From positions 2,025,502-2,089,501 of the forward strand of contig NZ_CP061305.1 in the NCBI RefSeq assembly GCF_018687755.1: a stretch of 64,000 nucleotides of DNA. Direction: 5' to 3'. The stretch is from Polynucleobacter sp. JS-Mosq-20-D10 (GTDB lineage: Bacteria > Pseudomonadota > Gammaproteobacteria > Burkholderiales > Burkholderiaceae). Of this stretch, positions 23,870-31,831 are shown in pieces; within the stretch, counting starts at the first letter, position 1, and each line of letters starts with the position of its first letter. Made by a program: the position numbers and the translations under genes. The notes beneath the pieces are model-generated. The model was not told the DNA's origin. It did no database searches and saw nothing but the letters and a program-made list of their open reading frames with translations.

Positions 23870-25108
23870 TTAACGCAAGAGAATTCCTGGTGATGCTGGG
23901 ATACTGCCAGGGACTTTATTAAGGCTTAATAATTGCGAAATAATCTTCAAGACCATTGGCGAATAGCCGTTATCGTTTGCTGGAATACTATGAACATCGT
24001 CATCAATATTTTTTACTCTTGCAAAATTTTTATTACTTGAGTCATTTTTTCTGACAATCAATAAGGCATATTGATTTTCTTGGCCGATTTTTCGAGCTTG
24101 AGTAGTTGCTGATGGAGGCAATGTAACAATGAAGGGGTTTTCTTGATTCTGGGCGGATACTACCTGTCCAAGATATTCGAAGACTGTATTGGGTGATCGA
24201 ATGGTTAAGATTAGTTCAGATTTAGAGCTCTTATTTTTAGGGGCGTTTAGACTTGCTTTGCAAAAAATGTCAGAGCTAAATTCTTCTTTAACAAAGTTGG
24301 CAAATTTGTTCTCATCAACGCAAATCTTAAATTGAGGTTGCAGTTGCATTTGGCCGTACATTGCACCATAAGCACCGGATGATCCACCATACCCACCTGG
24401 ACTTTGATAAGGCGATGGCATGTTAGGTTGTGAATAGTTTGCTGTTCTACCTAATGCAGGAGAACTATTTTTCTTTGGCCCCTCTTTGACCTGATCAACA
24501 GTCAAGCCGTAACTTAGCAACTTATAAAGCTCGGCTTGGAAGGCGGGATATTCTGGTAAAAGCGGATTGTTTATATACCGAGTAGATTTACCATCAGCTT
24601 GCTTAATTTCAATTGAAGCAACTACTAGACTAAACATTACCTCTCTCGGGATATTATCGGAAATAAAAAACTTGGCAGTTCCAATAGGGATTTGAGATAA
24701 AAATCCTTGCAGAAAAGTGGCATTATCAAGTGAGGACTGGGAAAAGTTAAAACTATTACCAAAAGATGGGTTGAGACTCGGGCTAAATGAGCTTATGCCA
24801 AGAGGGCCGCCTGCAAGCCCTCCAATGAATCCATTCATTGATGGACCTAATCCTGTATTAAAACTTACATTTCCAGATCCATTGATGCTGGGAATATCTA
24901 GAAAACTTAACGGGCGCTCATTGGATGCGCGGATGATATTAATCAGGATGCTATTTAATTGGTACTGCTCCAAAATGACGGCGTAGCGTGCCGACATCTC
25001 TGTAAAGTCTGGAGTGACGGGAGTAGTGCAACCCCCAATCAATATTGTTATTGAAATTGAGCTACAAATTGCTTTGATGCCATTAATGATGGTGGAATTC
25101 ACTGACAC
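23870..25108 (-). CDS. Large lipoprotein of unknown function
   Basis: A 412-residue protein with an N-terminal hydrophobic segment and lipobox ILIGGC (Cys27), so it is probably a membrane-anchored lipoprotein. The first conserved-looking block is residues 40-85 (LEQYQLNSILINIIRASNER, PLSFLDIPSINGSG). It is followed by a Gly/Ser/Phe-rich stretch (90-135) and a central Gly/Tyr/Pro low-complexity linker (220-255, GGYGGSSGAYGAMYGQ). The C-terminal part is alpha/beta. It lies 119 bp upstream of the CVNH gene on the same strand. Function is unknown; cell-surface interaction is plausible. Confidence 0.6.
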   Translation of the reverse strand: MSVNSTIINGIKAICSSISITILIGGCTTPVTPDFTEMSARYAVILEQYQLNSILINIIRASNERPLSFLDIPSINGSGNVSFNTGLGPSMNGFIGGLAGGPLGISSFSPSLNPSFGNSFNFSQSSLDNATFLQGFLSQIPIGTAKFFISDNIPREVMFSLVVASIEIKQADGKSTRYINNPLLPEYPAFQAELYKLLSYGLTVDQVKEGPKKNSSPALGRTANYSQPNMPSPYQSPGGYGGSSGAYGAMYGQMQLQPQFKICVDENKFANFVKEEFSSDIFCKASLNAPKNKSSKSELILTIRSPNTVFEYLGQVVSAQNQENPFIVTLPPSATTQARKIGQENQYALLIVRKNDSSNKNFARVKNIDDDVHSIPANDNGYSPMVLKIISQLLSLNKVPGSIPASPGILLR

Positions 25109-25245
25109 CCCAAGAATTGAACTATGTTCGAAATCTAGGGCGGTAGGTTTGGCAGAATGCCAAGTCAGCTCAGAGGTCTGTTGGAATCATACTAACTGAT
25201 TACAGTTGGTGATGGAGTAGAGAAAGGGTAAACACTTGAAATATT

Positions 25246-25495
25246 TGTCGTTTAAAACGACATCGCAAGCACCGGCCCTAGATGACAGTCGCTTAAATAG
25301 ACGCAGGACCGACACAGGGATGACAAATCCCCAATAAATAAAGCGTCCTTTTAAAGGACAGTTCATGATGGGGGGATGTGAACGGCAACTGTAAACCATG
25401 TGGTCGGTACCGGATGTAAACCATGTGTCCGGTACGTACCAGTGTTTCTTGGTGGCCCGGGGCGGAGTCGAACCAGGGCCGAGGATGCCTGATTC
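25246..25495 (-). repeat. Composite island repeat R3 with tRNA-Phe fragment C6
   Basis: It contains the perfect dyad TGTCGTTTAAAACGACA (25246-25262), a degenerate dyad (25287-25303) and CGTCCTTTTAAAGGACA (25344-25360); the last two have centres 57 bp apart. A 25-bp-period tandem pair (TGTAAACCATGTG..CGGTAC at 25390 and 25415) follows, then a degenerate tRNA-Phe 3' end from 25450. The gap 25109-25579 holds only this. Confidence 0.75.
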
Positions 25496-25591
25496 AAAGA
25501 ATTGAGCCCACAAAAGTTGATTTTTAGTGCCCTTAATCATTGGTGATAATAAAGATATCTATTCTAGAAAAAAGAGGCTATGGTAACAATC

Positions 25592-25906
25592 ATGCTCAAA
25601 TATTTATCTAACATCGATAAAGCAAGGTCAACCAATAAAAACTATCGCATAAACGATAGGCAAGCATTCATCCTGGACTATATATGTGAAAAACATCTTT
25701 CCCATAAGGTCTGCCACATCCAAGAGATTATTTTATTAAAAACAGTTGGATCTCAGGCAACGCTTCATGCTGTTACAAAAGTTCTGGCTAAACTAGGTCT
25801 GATTCAAGTTAGGATCGATCCGGTTGATAACAGAATGAAAAATGTTCTGCCAACCCCTCTAGCTCTACAACGTTTAAAGACTTTAGTAGCTATTTTTCAG
25901 AAATAG
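25592..25906 (+). CDS. MarR-like winged-helix protein
   Basis: About 104 residues from the ATG at 25592 (an ATG at 25580 is also possible, but its AGAGG is too close). The core IQEIILLKTVGSQATLHAVT followed by KVLAKLGLIQVRIDPVDNRM and NVLPTPLA is a MarR-type winged helix (recognition helix then wing). It is a clear homologue of the protein at 43166-43528 (LGSQATLHGRLKNLVAMGYV, KKAVMPT). Both are single genes next to tRNA-Phe fragments, so they may be copies carried by related small elements. A DNA-binding regulator role is likely. Confidence 0.7.
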   Translation: MLKYLSNIDKARSTNKNYRINDRQAFILDYICEKHLSHKVCHIQEIILLKTVGSQATLHAVTKVLAKLGLIQVRIDPVDNRMKNVLPTPLALQRLKTLVAIFQK

Positions 25907-25974
25907 CCCTTAAGCAATACCACATAGCAACGTCATACTAATCAACGGAACCTCATCCGCCCGACCAAAAGAAA

Positions 25975-26054
25975 ATGCCCCGCACGGAGCAGGGCATTAT
26001 TTGAGTTTGGTGGCCCGGGGCGGAATCGACCAGGGCATCAGGATATCTGACTCT
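25975..26054 (-). repeat. Intrinsic terminator plus tRNA-Phe 3' fragment C7
   Basis: A minus-strand hairpin (ATGCCC/GGGCAT, about 25975-25999) with a T run is followed by a degenerate tRNA-Phe 3' end from 26008 (TGGTGGCCCGGGGCGGAATC, then GACCAGGGCATCAGGAT). A dyad CGTCGATTAAATCGACA, a symmetric variant of the island dyad, lies just after at 26061-26077. Confidence 0.75.
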
Positions 26055-26116
26055 AGTCAGCGTCGATTAAATCGACACTTACTTATGGCCCCTTATTCCA
26101 CTGTAAGGACTGACTT

Positions 26117-26392
26117 TTATAGTCCATTTTTATCTCGATACTCTTTTATCATCTTTTGAGTAACATTTGATGGGTAGCAAAGAGTAGCAAATCGATCTAT
26201 TTTGGAATAGGCGCTATTAAGCCCACATTGCCCACCTTTGGGTGACTTACTGTACGGACAAGGACACTCGCCGCCATAGGCTTGAATCGACTGTTGAATT
26301 AAAACTGTTTTAATCTCATCATCAGAAATTTTGTCATCAGCTATAGCTAACGATGAACCTATCATGATCATGGCAAGAATAAAAAGTTTCAT
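26117..26392 (-). CDS. Small secreted Cys-rich protein
   Basis: A 91-residue exported protein with signal peptide residues 1-18 (ending AIA). The mature part contains AYGGECPCPYSKSPKGGQCG, then NSAYSKI and ATLCYPSNVT. This Cys-Pro-Cys-Pro-Tyr followed by Cys-Gly-x-x-Ser-Ala-Tyr pattern is seen in small periplasmic proteins of proteobacteria, often near nucleases or HNH genes, with no assigned role. Four cysteines could form two disulfides. It is a single gene between fragment C7 and the formylglycine-enzyme-like gene. Confidence 0.65.
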   Translation of the reverse strand: MKLFILAMIMIGSSLAIADDKISDDEIKTVLIQQSIQAYGGECPCPYSKSPKGGQCGLNSAYSKIDRFATLCYPSNVTQKMIKEYRDKNGL

Positions 26393-26482
26393 ATAGTCCT
26401 AGACTAGAGCGTTGACTTTATTTTAGGAATACTACTATTTGGCAATTCTGTCATAAAAAGACCTAAATCGCCTTTCTCATTC

Positions 26483-27376
26483 TTAATCTTCTAATACCAA
26501 CCTCATGCCTGCCAAGATATAACGAGACTCGGGCGTATTCACATTTCTAAAAGAAGACCGACAGTACAAGGGCCATGTATGCCATGAACCGCCACGCCTG
26601 ACTTTTGCTTCACCTTCGTTAGGCCCCTGTGGATCAATCGTAGGTGAATACTGATAGTAATTTTCAGCATACCAATCAGAACACCACTCCCATACGTTCC
26701 CGATCATGTCATATAGAGCAAATGGGTTAGGAAGAAAACTGCCAACGGGAGCCGAAAATTCGTAGTGACTATGATATTCAAGAGCGTATTTTTGCCACTG
26801 CGGCCAAATCTTTACGGTATCTAAGTCGAATAGCTTGGCATGTGAAATCAACGTAGTTGGATCGTCACCGGTAAAGTACCTACTATTCGTACCACCTCGG
26901 CAGGCATATTCCCACTCGGCCTCGGTAGGTAATCGATACTTTTTTCCCTCTTTCTCACTTAACCACTTAGCCATAGCATTAGCATCATGCCAAGTAATGT
27001 TCACCACTGGAAAATCGTCTGCTTGAGTAAAACCTGTTTTATCCCACGCATACTGGGTATTTCGACCTTCAAAAACTTCATCATCCGTAGTCTTTAAGTG
27101 AGTATCCAGTGGTTTAAATCCATATCCACCAGTCCCATCTCGGATTGATTCAGGTATGTATCCAGAGTGAGTTAAAAATAATTCAAACTGCTTAATGGTG
27201 ACGGGATGCTGTCCCATCCAAAATGGCTTAGTAATAATCACCTTGTGCGGTGGGCTTTCATCATGAAATTCAGAGAGCCGGGCTAACTCATATTGAGGAA
27301 AATCTTCTCTTAATGAATTTTCTGTTTCATTACTGCCCATTAAGAAACTTCCGGCAGGAATATAAGCAAAGCTCAT
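26483..27376 (-). CDS. Formylglycine-generating-enzyme-like (SUMF1/FGE) protein
   Basis: A protein of about 297 residues of the FGE-sulfatase fold, taken from the ATG at 27376 where the typical start MSFAYIPAGSFLMGS begins; an upstream ATG at 27478 would add 34 residues with no recognisable content. Family motifs include PVTIKQFELFL, FPVVNITWHDANAMAKWLSE, YRLPTEAEWEYACRGG, YDMIGNVWEWCSDWY and RRGGSW. True FGEs have two cysteines after RGGSW; here the first is replaced (RGGSWHTWPLYC), leaving one. It is therefore probably not a classical sulfatase-activating enzyme, and may be an ergothioneine-type or structural relative. No sulfatase gene is nearby. Confidence 0.8.
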   Translation of the reverse strand: MSFAYIPAGSFLMGSNETENSLREDFPQYELARLSEFHDESPPHKVIITKPFWMGQHPVTIKQFELFLTHSGYIPESIRDGTGGYGFKPLDTHLKTTDDEVFEGRNTQYAWDKTGFTQADDFPVVNITWHDANAMAKWLSEKEGKKYRLPTEAEWEYACRGGTNSRYFTGDDPTTLISHAKLFDLDTVKIWPQWQKYALEYHSHYEFSAPVGSFLPNPFALYDMIGNVWEWCSDWYAENYYQYSPTIDPQGPNEGEAKVRRGGSWHTWPLYCRSSFRNVNTPESRYILAGMRLVLED

Positions 27377-27505
27377 TCCAATATGATTTTGTTTCACACT
27401 TCTTCTCCAACCGATAACTATCTTGAATCGGCTTTTTATATGACAAATCAATTTAGCTATAACTAAGTTTAAATGCATCTAGGTGTAAGTCTCAATCATA
27501 ATGAA

Positions 27506-27640
27506 TATCGCTTAAATCGACACTTGACTGGCACGGGGATGACAAATCCCCTCGTTCATAACTGTCCTTTAAAAGGACGATTCAATATGGGGATATCCGA
27601 GACTAATGACGCTCAATCCTGCCAAACCCCAAAAAGAAAG
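27506..27640. repeat. Composite island repeat R4
   Basis: A degenerate dyad TATCGCTTAAATCGACA (27506-27522) and TGTCCTTTAAAAGGACG (27563-27579) have centres 57 bp apart, the same spacing as in R3. They are followed by ATATCCGAGACTAATGACGC and CAAACCCCAAAAAGAAAG. No tRNA fragment follows in this copy. Confidence 0.7.
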
Positions 27641-27736
27641 TATTCGCTTACTACCTTATTGTCATAAAAACTTCTTCTGGGTGACATATTCATTCATCAG
27701 AATCGTCGAGTGGCAAATCACATAACTGGGGCAATG

Positions 27737-27838
27737 ATGAAATCAACACCAAATATTTTTCAAATCTTATTAGAAGCTTACTGCGGGTATCGCGAGGCTT
27801 ATGTATCTAGAAAGTATTTTCGCTTTGAGTCTTATTAA
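27737..27838 (+). CDS. Possible 33-residue small protein
   Basis: A short reading frame (MKSTPNIFQILLEAYCGYRE and on) with GGGGC upstream of the ATG; coding status is uncertain. It is the only candidate between 27641 and 28127. Otherwise that stretch holds a terminator-like remnant (AAAAACCACCCGAAGG, about 27881-27896) and a dyad at 28013. Confidence 0.25.
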   Translation: MKSTPNIFQILLEAYCGYREAYVSRKYFRFESY

Positions 27839-28012
27839 GTAACCTTTTAATTTACGGTGCTTTACTCGCCAGATTAAATAAAAACCACCCGAAGGTAATT
27901 AGTGTCTCCTCCAAAGGATAGCTATCTTGAATTGGCTTTTGCTATGACAAGCCAATTTAGGCCTTACTAATATCAAACATAGCTAGGTTTTACCCTCGAC
28001 TCTAATAAAAAA

Positions 28013-28029
28013 TGTCGTTTTAAACGACA
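28013..28029 (-). repeat. 17-bp dyad left of the 28.1-28.7 kb gene pair
   Basis: A perfect TGTCGTTTTAAACGACA. With the copy at 28827 it brackets the two small convergent genes at 28128-28702. Confidence 0.85.
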
Positions 28030-28127
28030 TTAAGATAGTGGCACTTTAGTCAGTAGGGTCTTAAATATGTACCCAATGCTTAAAAGATCATTAGTCTAGT
28101 TAAGACAATGAGTCTTAAGGGCTTACT

Positions 28128-28529
28128 ATGAAAGAAAGCCAAGCATCAAATAAAAAACTTCTGACAGAGCTAGAGTCAGAAAATCAAACCCATAGTGAAA
28201 GGGCTGATGCCGCTAATAAATTGTGCGAAGGCTGGGTAAAGGAAAATAAGTTATTACTCTTACGCGGCCTTCCACAGTTAACCTTAATAAAATACAAAGA
28301 ATCTGTTAACTACCAGACAGATGATTGCCTCGTATTTTTAGCTGGAGCAGATGATGCTTGGTTACAGGATTATCAAGATCGGACCAAACAAAGGGAGCTC
28401 GCCAGTAATGTCTATAACGCAAGACAACCAGTAACTGCATGGATCAAAATTGGTGAGTTCACTCGCATCGTTGCCATTGGAATACTTCTAGCACTATTGA
28501 TTGGATTTATTTTTATATTGCTCTATTAA
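28128..28529 (+). CDS. Tail-anchored small membrane protein
   Basis: A 133-residue protein with a hydrophilic helical N-terminus (LTELESENQTHSERADAANK), a middle of unknown fold, and one C-terminal membrane helix (residues about 110-131, IVAIGILLALLIGFIFILLY), so most of the chain would sit in the cytoplasm. I recognise no family. The stop overlaps the end of the convergent gene at 28526. It lies in a two-gene unit bracketed by island dyads. Confidence 0.5.
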   Translation: MKESQASNKKLLTELESENQTHSERADAANKLCEGWVKENKLLLLRGLPQLTLIKYKESVNYQTDDCLVFLAGADDAWLQDYQDRTKQRELASNVYNARQPVTAWIKIGEFTRIVAIGILLALLIGFIFILLY

Positions 28530-28702
28530 TGCTCTTTATGTTTCTTACCCAACTTCTCGGGTTTGCCATTTCCATAAAGACACCACTGTTTGATTTCTTC
28601 AGTGAGGTGTTCAACATCTTTCATCTTGAGATTTCTAAAGTCTTCCAGTCCAATAGACCCAGTCTCTCTTAATTTCTCGATAGCGTCTTTTAATGCGCTC
28701 AT
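28526..28702 (-). CDS. 58-residue hypothetical protein
   Basis: A small basic and acidic helical protein (MSALKDAIEKLRETGSIGLE, DFRNLKMKDVEHLTEEIKQW) with a Gly/Lys/His tail. AGAAGAAA precedes the ATG. It is convergent with the tail-anchored protein gene and shares three to four bases of its 3' end. The codon pattern and regular heptads support a real gene. Function is unknown; a binding partner of the neighbouring protein is possible. Confidence 0.5.
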   Translation of the reverse strand: MSALKDAIEKLRETGSIGLEDFRNLKMKDVEHLTEEIKQWCLYGNGKPEKLGKKHKEH

Positions 28703-28779
28703 ATTGATGTTTCTTCTAAAAAATACATAGTTAAGGTTAGTTTATGTCTTTGGCCATGTTCTTGACCTACATCAATAAG

Positions 28780-28843
28780 CGTCACTTAAATCGACCCATG
28801 ACCACCGCAAGGATGTCAAATTGGTTTGTCGTTTTAAACGACA
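28780..28843. repeat. Paired dyads, 47 bp apart
   Basis: A degenerate dyad CGTCACTTAAATCGACC (28780-28796) and a perfect TGTCGTTTTAAACGACA (28827-28843) flank the family spacer (CCGCAAGGATGTCAAATTGG). Here a G-type dyad occupies the position usually held by the C-type, showing that the two are interchangeable. No gene is supported between 28703 and 29109. Confidence 0.75.
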
Positions 28844-28943
28844 TTCCGAGTCAAGGTGAACGCTGGAAGACCTTGGGAAATGGTGCCAGACCGCGGCTAA
28901 CACTAGAGATTCTATGGACCAACTCTAATGTTGGGAGAATTCT

Positions 28944-28988
28944 TGGTGGCCCGGGGCGGAATCGAACCACCGACACAAGGATTTTCAA
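28944..28988 (-). repeat. Intact 45-nt tRNA-Phe core C8 (left junction of element B)
   Basis: A perfect match to 44365-44409, after which the sequence becomes element-specific (GACATTTGGTAGCG). A weak hairpin CCAAC/GTTGG lies just before it. Confidence 0.9.
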
Positions 28989-29109
28989 GACATTTGGTAG
29001 CGTAAGACGTATATTCTATATGTTTCAAATGTCTTTTTTGTGTTATGTGCGACAGACTGTGTTATGTTGTAAACCTATATTCTATATGGCTTTGGTGGTA
29101 TTTTATTTC

Positions 29110-29445
29110 TCAACTACTCACCATACCCACTAAAAAAGTCAGTGCAAACATAGCAACTTTCACAATCAATGTACTAATAAATGCTTTTATAAGTACTTCA
29201 TTTACAACTTTACTTTCTTCTTCTTGTTTTGCTTTGGCTCTCTCTACCAAATACATAAAAACTACAAAACATGCTGTGCTGTAAAGCAAACTAGTTACTA
29301 ATGATTGTGGAAAGTAACTCCAATTAATATCAGCTTCCCCAGTATATGGCGACGTGACACCCAAAAAAGAAATTAGAAAACCAAAAATACTCCAATTACG
29401 CAGATAACGTATAGCTTCTTTTGTTTTATATATTTCTAAGTTCAT
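29110..29445 (-). CDS. Small membrane protein, element B
   Basis: A 111-residue protein with three likely membrane helices (residues about 18-32, 48-66 and 88-108). The loop between helices 2 and 3 is charged (VERAKAKQEEESK). There is no known family. It is the gene nearest the left core and lies 13 bp downstream of the family 4 gene on the same strand. It may be a cargo or superinfection-related membrane protein; this cannot be resolved. Confidence 0.5.
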   Translation of the reverse strand: MNLEIYKTKEAIRYLRNWSIFGFLISFLGVTSPYTGEADINWSYFPQSLVTSLLYSTACFVVFMYLVERAKAKQEEESKVVNEVLIKAFISTLIVKVAMFALTFLVGMVSS

Positions 29446-29457
29446 ACATCCCCCAAT

Positions 29458-30207
29458 TTAAAGTGCATACGGAAAACTTCGAGTAGGCGCATTTTTAATA
29501 AACTCTTCTGCACGTTTGTAATGTCTCATAGCAACGATTGTTGCCACTTTTCTAGCGTCACTAGTAAAGTTCGTTTTCTTGCCTAATTCTAAGTCTTTTG
29601 CAATGTCCAAACTAGCTTTTATTGCTACGTCTGCAAATGCTAGTTTTTTTCCATCTACAAGCGTATTACGTATGACATAGACTTTGTAAGCATTCTGCAA
29701 TGCATCTATATTCCACTTGCCACTAATTCTGTATTTTGCTTTACTAGCTTCTACGCTTACTCCACGCTTACTTTTCTCTACTTGTTTAAGCACTAATGAT
29801 GAAAACTTCTTTTTTAAGCTACGTTGTGTCCACATTAACGGTACTACTAGATTAATTACTTCATTACTATTAAATGGTGCTAAATCAGCTGCACTATTAG
29901 CTATAAGCATTCTGTACTTTGCTTGTGGCTCTGCAAAGTAATACTTCTTTTCATTCCACCAACTCTTAAAGTCAACCGCACTTAAGTCGCCTAAGTCTGC
30001 ATATATGTCTGCTAGCTTCCCACTTCCATTTGCTTTAATAGTTTGCTGATAATCACTGTTTAGCTGCAAAAACTTGTACCACCAAAAGTATGGAGATTTG
30101 ACAACTGTTGTTGGTGGATTTTCATTGTCATATTTGCTTCTTCCAAAACGTGGATAGCTGCGTGTTGAAAAACCCACCAAACCATTATTTTTATCTGTAT
30201 TTGTCAT
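29458..30207 (-). CDS. Backbone protein family 4 (WW-rich), element B
   Basis: A 249-residue protein, the same length as its element A homologue at 9989-10738. The shared motifs are SPYFWWYKFLQLNSDY, GSGKLADIYADLGDL and FKSWWNEKKYYFAE. The C-terminal half is basic and helical (SDARKVATIVAMRHYKRAEE). Function is unknown, but it is retained by both elements although their overall identity is low. That makes it a candidate core factor, for example a replication accessory or recombination directionality factor. Confidence 0.65.
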   Translation of the reverse strand: MTNTDKNNGLVGFSTRSYPRFGRSKYDNENPPTTVVKSPYFWWYKFLQLNSDYQQTIKANGSGKLADIYADLGDLSAVDFKSWWNEKKYYFAEPQAKYRMLIANSAADLAPFNSNEVINLVVPLMWTQRSLKKKFSSLVLKQVEKSKRGVSVEASKAKYRISGKWNIDALQNAYKVYVIRNTLVDGKKLAFADVAIKASLDIAKDLELGKKTNFTSDARKVATIVAMRHYKRAEEFIKNAPTRSFPYAL

Positions 30208-30344
30208 ATAAAAATACTAACACTTTAATAACGTTATAACAGTGAATGTGTTGTTTTTAGGGTAAACAATTTAAAATGGATACATGTTAAGTGATTGATT
30301 TACTTAACTAATTTTAATTTTTTAACTAAATTGGAGATGGCACA

Positions 30345-30950
30345 ATGAAAATTTATCACTACACAAAATGCAATAGATTAGACAGTATTTTTAATGACGG
30401 CTTTATAGCTACTGAAATGAAACGCACATTGAATAGAGCACCTAAGTTCACAGACAACGTATGGTTTACAGAAAAGCTGCAATACCCCAAAACTGCGTTA
30501 CCACTTTTATCAATGTTTACTGAAACACAATTAATGCTTCACGTACTGCAGAAGCACGTACATGTTGATTTAGACAAGATTGGTGCCATTTTTGGTAGCT
30601 TTTATAGATTTGGTTTTGACAGCACTGAGACTAGGTTTAAAAAATGGTGGTACAGCGATGAACGTGTAGTAATACGTGAACAAGCTGATTGGATATGTAT
30701 GGAAAGTGTTGCAAATAAAGTTGGTGACGATGTACGTGCTTTTTGGATTGCAGAAGCAGATGTTTTATTGGAAAACTTTAGTTTAGAAGAACATGTGGAT
30801 GGTGGTTGGAAAACAATTCTCTCCAACACATCTCTATCTAATTTAAGCAGTAAAGAAAGAGATGTAATTGAAAAGCTAAAAGAAGTTAGCTATCAAAAGT
30901 GTATCGAATTTGATATTCCAATTTTTGAACCATTGCCAATTGCAGCTTAA
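30345..30950 (+). CDS. Possible ADP-ribosyltransferase-like protein
   Basis: A 201-residue soluble protein. The N-terminus MKIYHYTKCNRLDSIFNDGF has the shape seen in DarT-like and related ADP-ribosyltransferase folds (a strand, H-Y-T, then a helix with a Gly), and other aromatic and acidic residues follow (VWFTEKLQYPKTALPL, GGWKTILSNTS). No complete R-S-E or H-Y-E signature is clear, so the assignment is tentative. GGAGATGG precedes the ATG. No antitoxin macrodomain is adjacent. It is convergent with the small recombinase and abuts its stop. It may be an accessory or defence protein of element B. Confidence 0.4.
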   Translation: MKIYHYTKCNRLDSIFNDGFIATEMKRTLNRAPKFTDNVWFTEKLQYPKTALPLLSMFTETQLMLHVLQKHVHVDLDKIGAIFGSFYRFGFDSTETRFKKWWYSDERVVIREQADWICMESVANKVGDDVRAFWIAEADVLLENFSLEEHVDGGWKTILSNTSLSNLSSKERDVIEKLKEVSYQKCIEFDIPIFEPLPIAA

Positions 30951-31526
30951 TTAAATTAACTCAACGGCTTTACGCTTCATATCGTCATTAACATCTATAT
31001 AGGCTTGCGTTGTACTAATGTTTCTATGTCCAGCTAGACTCATTAGTACACGCACACCAACTCCACGTGCAGCTAAGTTAGTAATAAACGTACGTCTACC
31101 ACTATGACTACTAGCACCATCTAAACCCACACGCTTATACAAATAGTGAAAGAATTGGGTAAGAGTATTTGCAGTAAACCCATCACTAGCTTGTTTTTGA
31201 CTGTAAAACAGCTTTACATTTGTGTTGATAGGTTTAACTACGTTCACGTATTGTTGTAATTCTTTACGCAATTTCTCATTTAGAAAAACAGTACGTGCAT
31301 GTTTGTTTTTTGTTTGATGTGCAGCTAAATGTACTTCTGTGCGTATATCACCATTTGCTTCTACTACGTCGCTGTAGCGTAAAGCTGCTACTTCACCAAC
31401 TCTAAGTCCCGCGTAGTGCGTAGTTAACAACATAGCCCTATTGCGTAAGCTGTGTTTGCGTGTAGCTACATAATCTAAAACTCTGCGTAACTCTGCTGTG
31501 TTTAGTGTTTTTGCTTGTTTACTCAT
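30951..31526 (-). CDS. Small catalytic-domain-only tyrosine recombinase (element B)
   Basis: A 191-residue recombinase homologous to 9032-9598 of element A (ELRRVLDYVATRKHSLRNRA in both with few changes). Visible residues are Arg of GLRVGEVAALR, Lys of TKNKHARTV, His/Arg of SSHSGRRTF, His of LAGHRNIS and a Tyr near AYIDV. The start is set at 31526 because GGAGAATGCA precedes it; the longer reading adds only an unsupported extension. There is no N-terminal core-binding domain. It presumably performs resolution or inversion at an internal site, separate from the tRNA integrase. Confidence 0.85.
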   Translation of the reverse strand: MSKQAKTLNTAELRRVLDYVATRKHSLRNRAMLLTTHYAGLRVGEVAALRYSDVVEANGDIRTEVHLAAHQTKNKHARTVFLNEKLRKELQQYVNVVKPINTNVKLFYSQKQASDGFTANTLTQFFHYLYKRVGLDGASSHSGRRTFITNLAARGVGVRVLMSLAGHRNISTTQAYIDVNDDMKRKAVELI

Positions 31527-31831
31527 TGCATTCTCCGTAAAAGTAATGTTTTGTGTAATACAAGCGTAATTTCTTTTGTCTGTAATTCCTACCGTTTTTG
31601 GTTGCTGTGTACTCATATAAAAAACCACCCAAAAAACAAGTGGTTACGTCATCTCCGCCAATAAATGTAATGTTTTCTTATTTTTCTTACATTTATATTT
31701 AGCTTCAGTTCATGCTACACGTGTAGTTTTTGCTCGGACTTGCATACAGCTTCTACAAGCTGCTTTAGCGTTTTAAGCTATGTTGATACTACGTGGGGCG
31801 TTTTAAGTGCTTACAGCTTTGATTTGGTGGG

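Noticed and set aside
25187..25540. A 117-codon minus-strand reading frame
   Set aside because: It consists of repeat R3, the tandem pair and the tRNA fragment C6; no ribosome site and no protein-like composition.
28744..29133. A 129-codon plus-strand reading frame
   Set aside because: It runs through the paired dyads and tRNA core C8 into the end of a real gene on the other strand.
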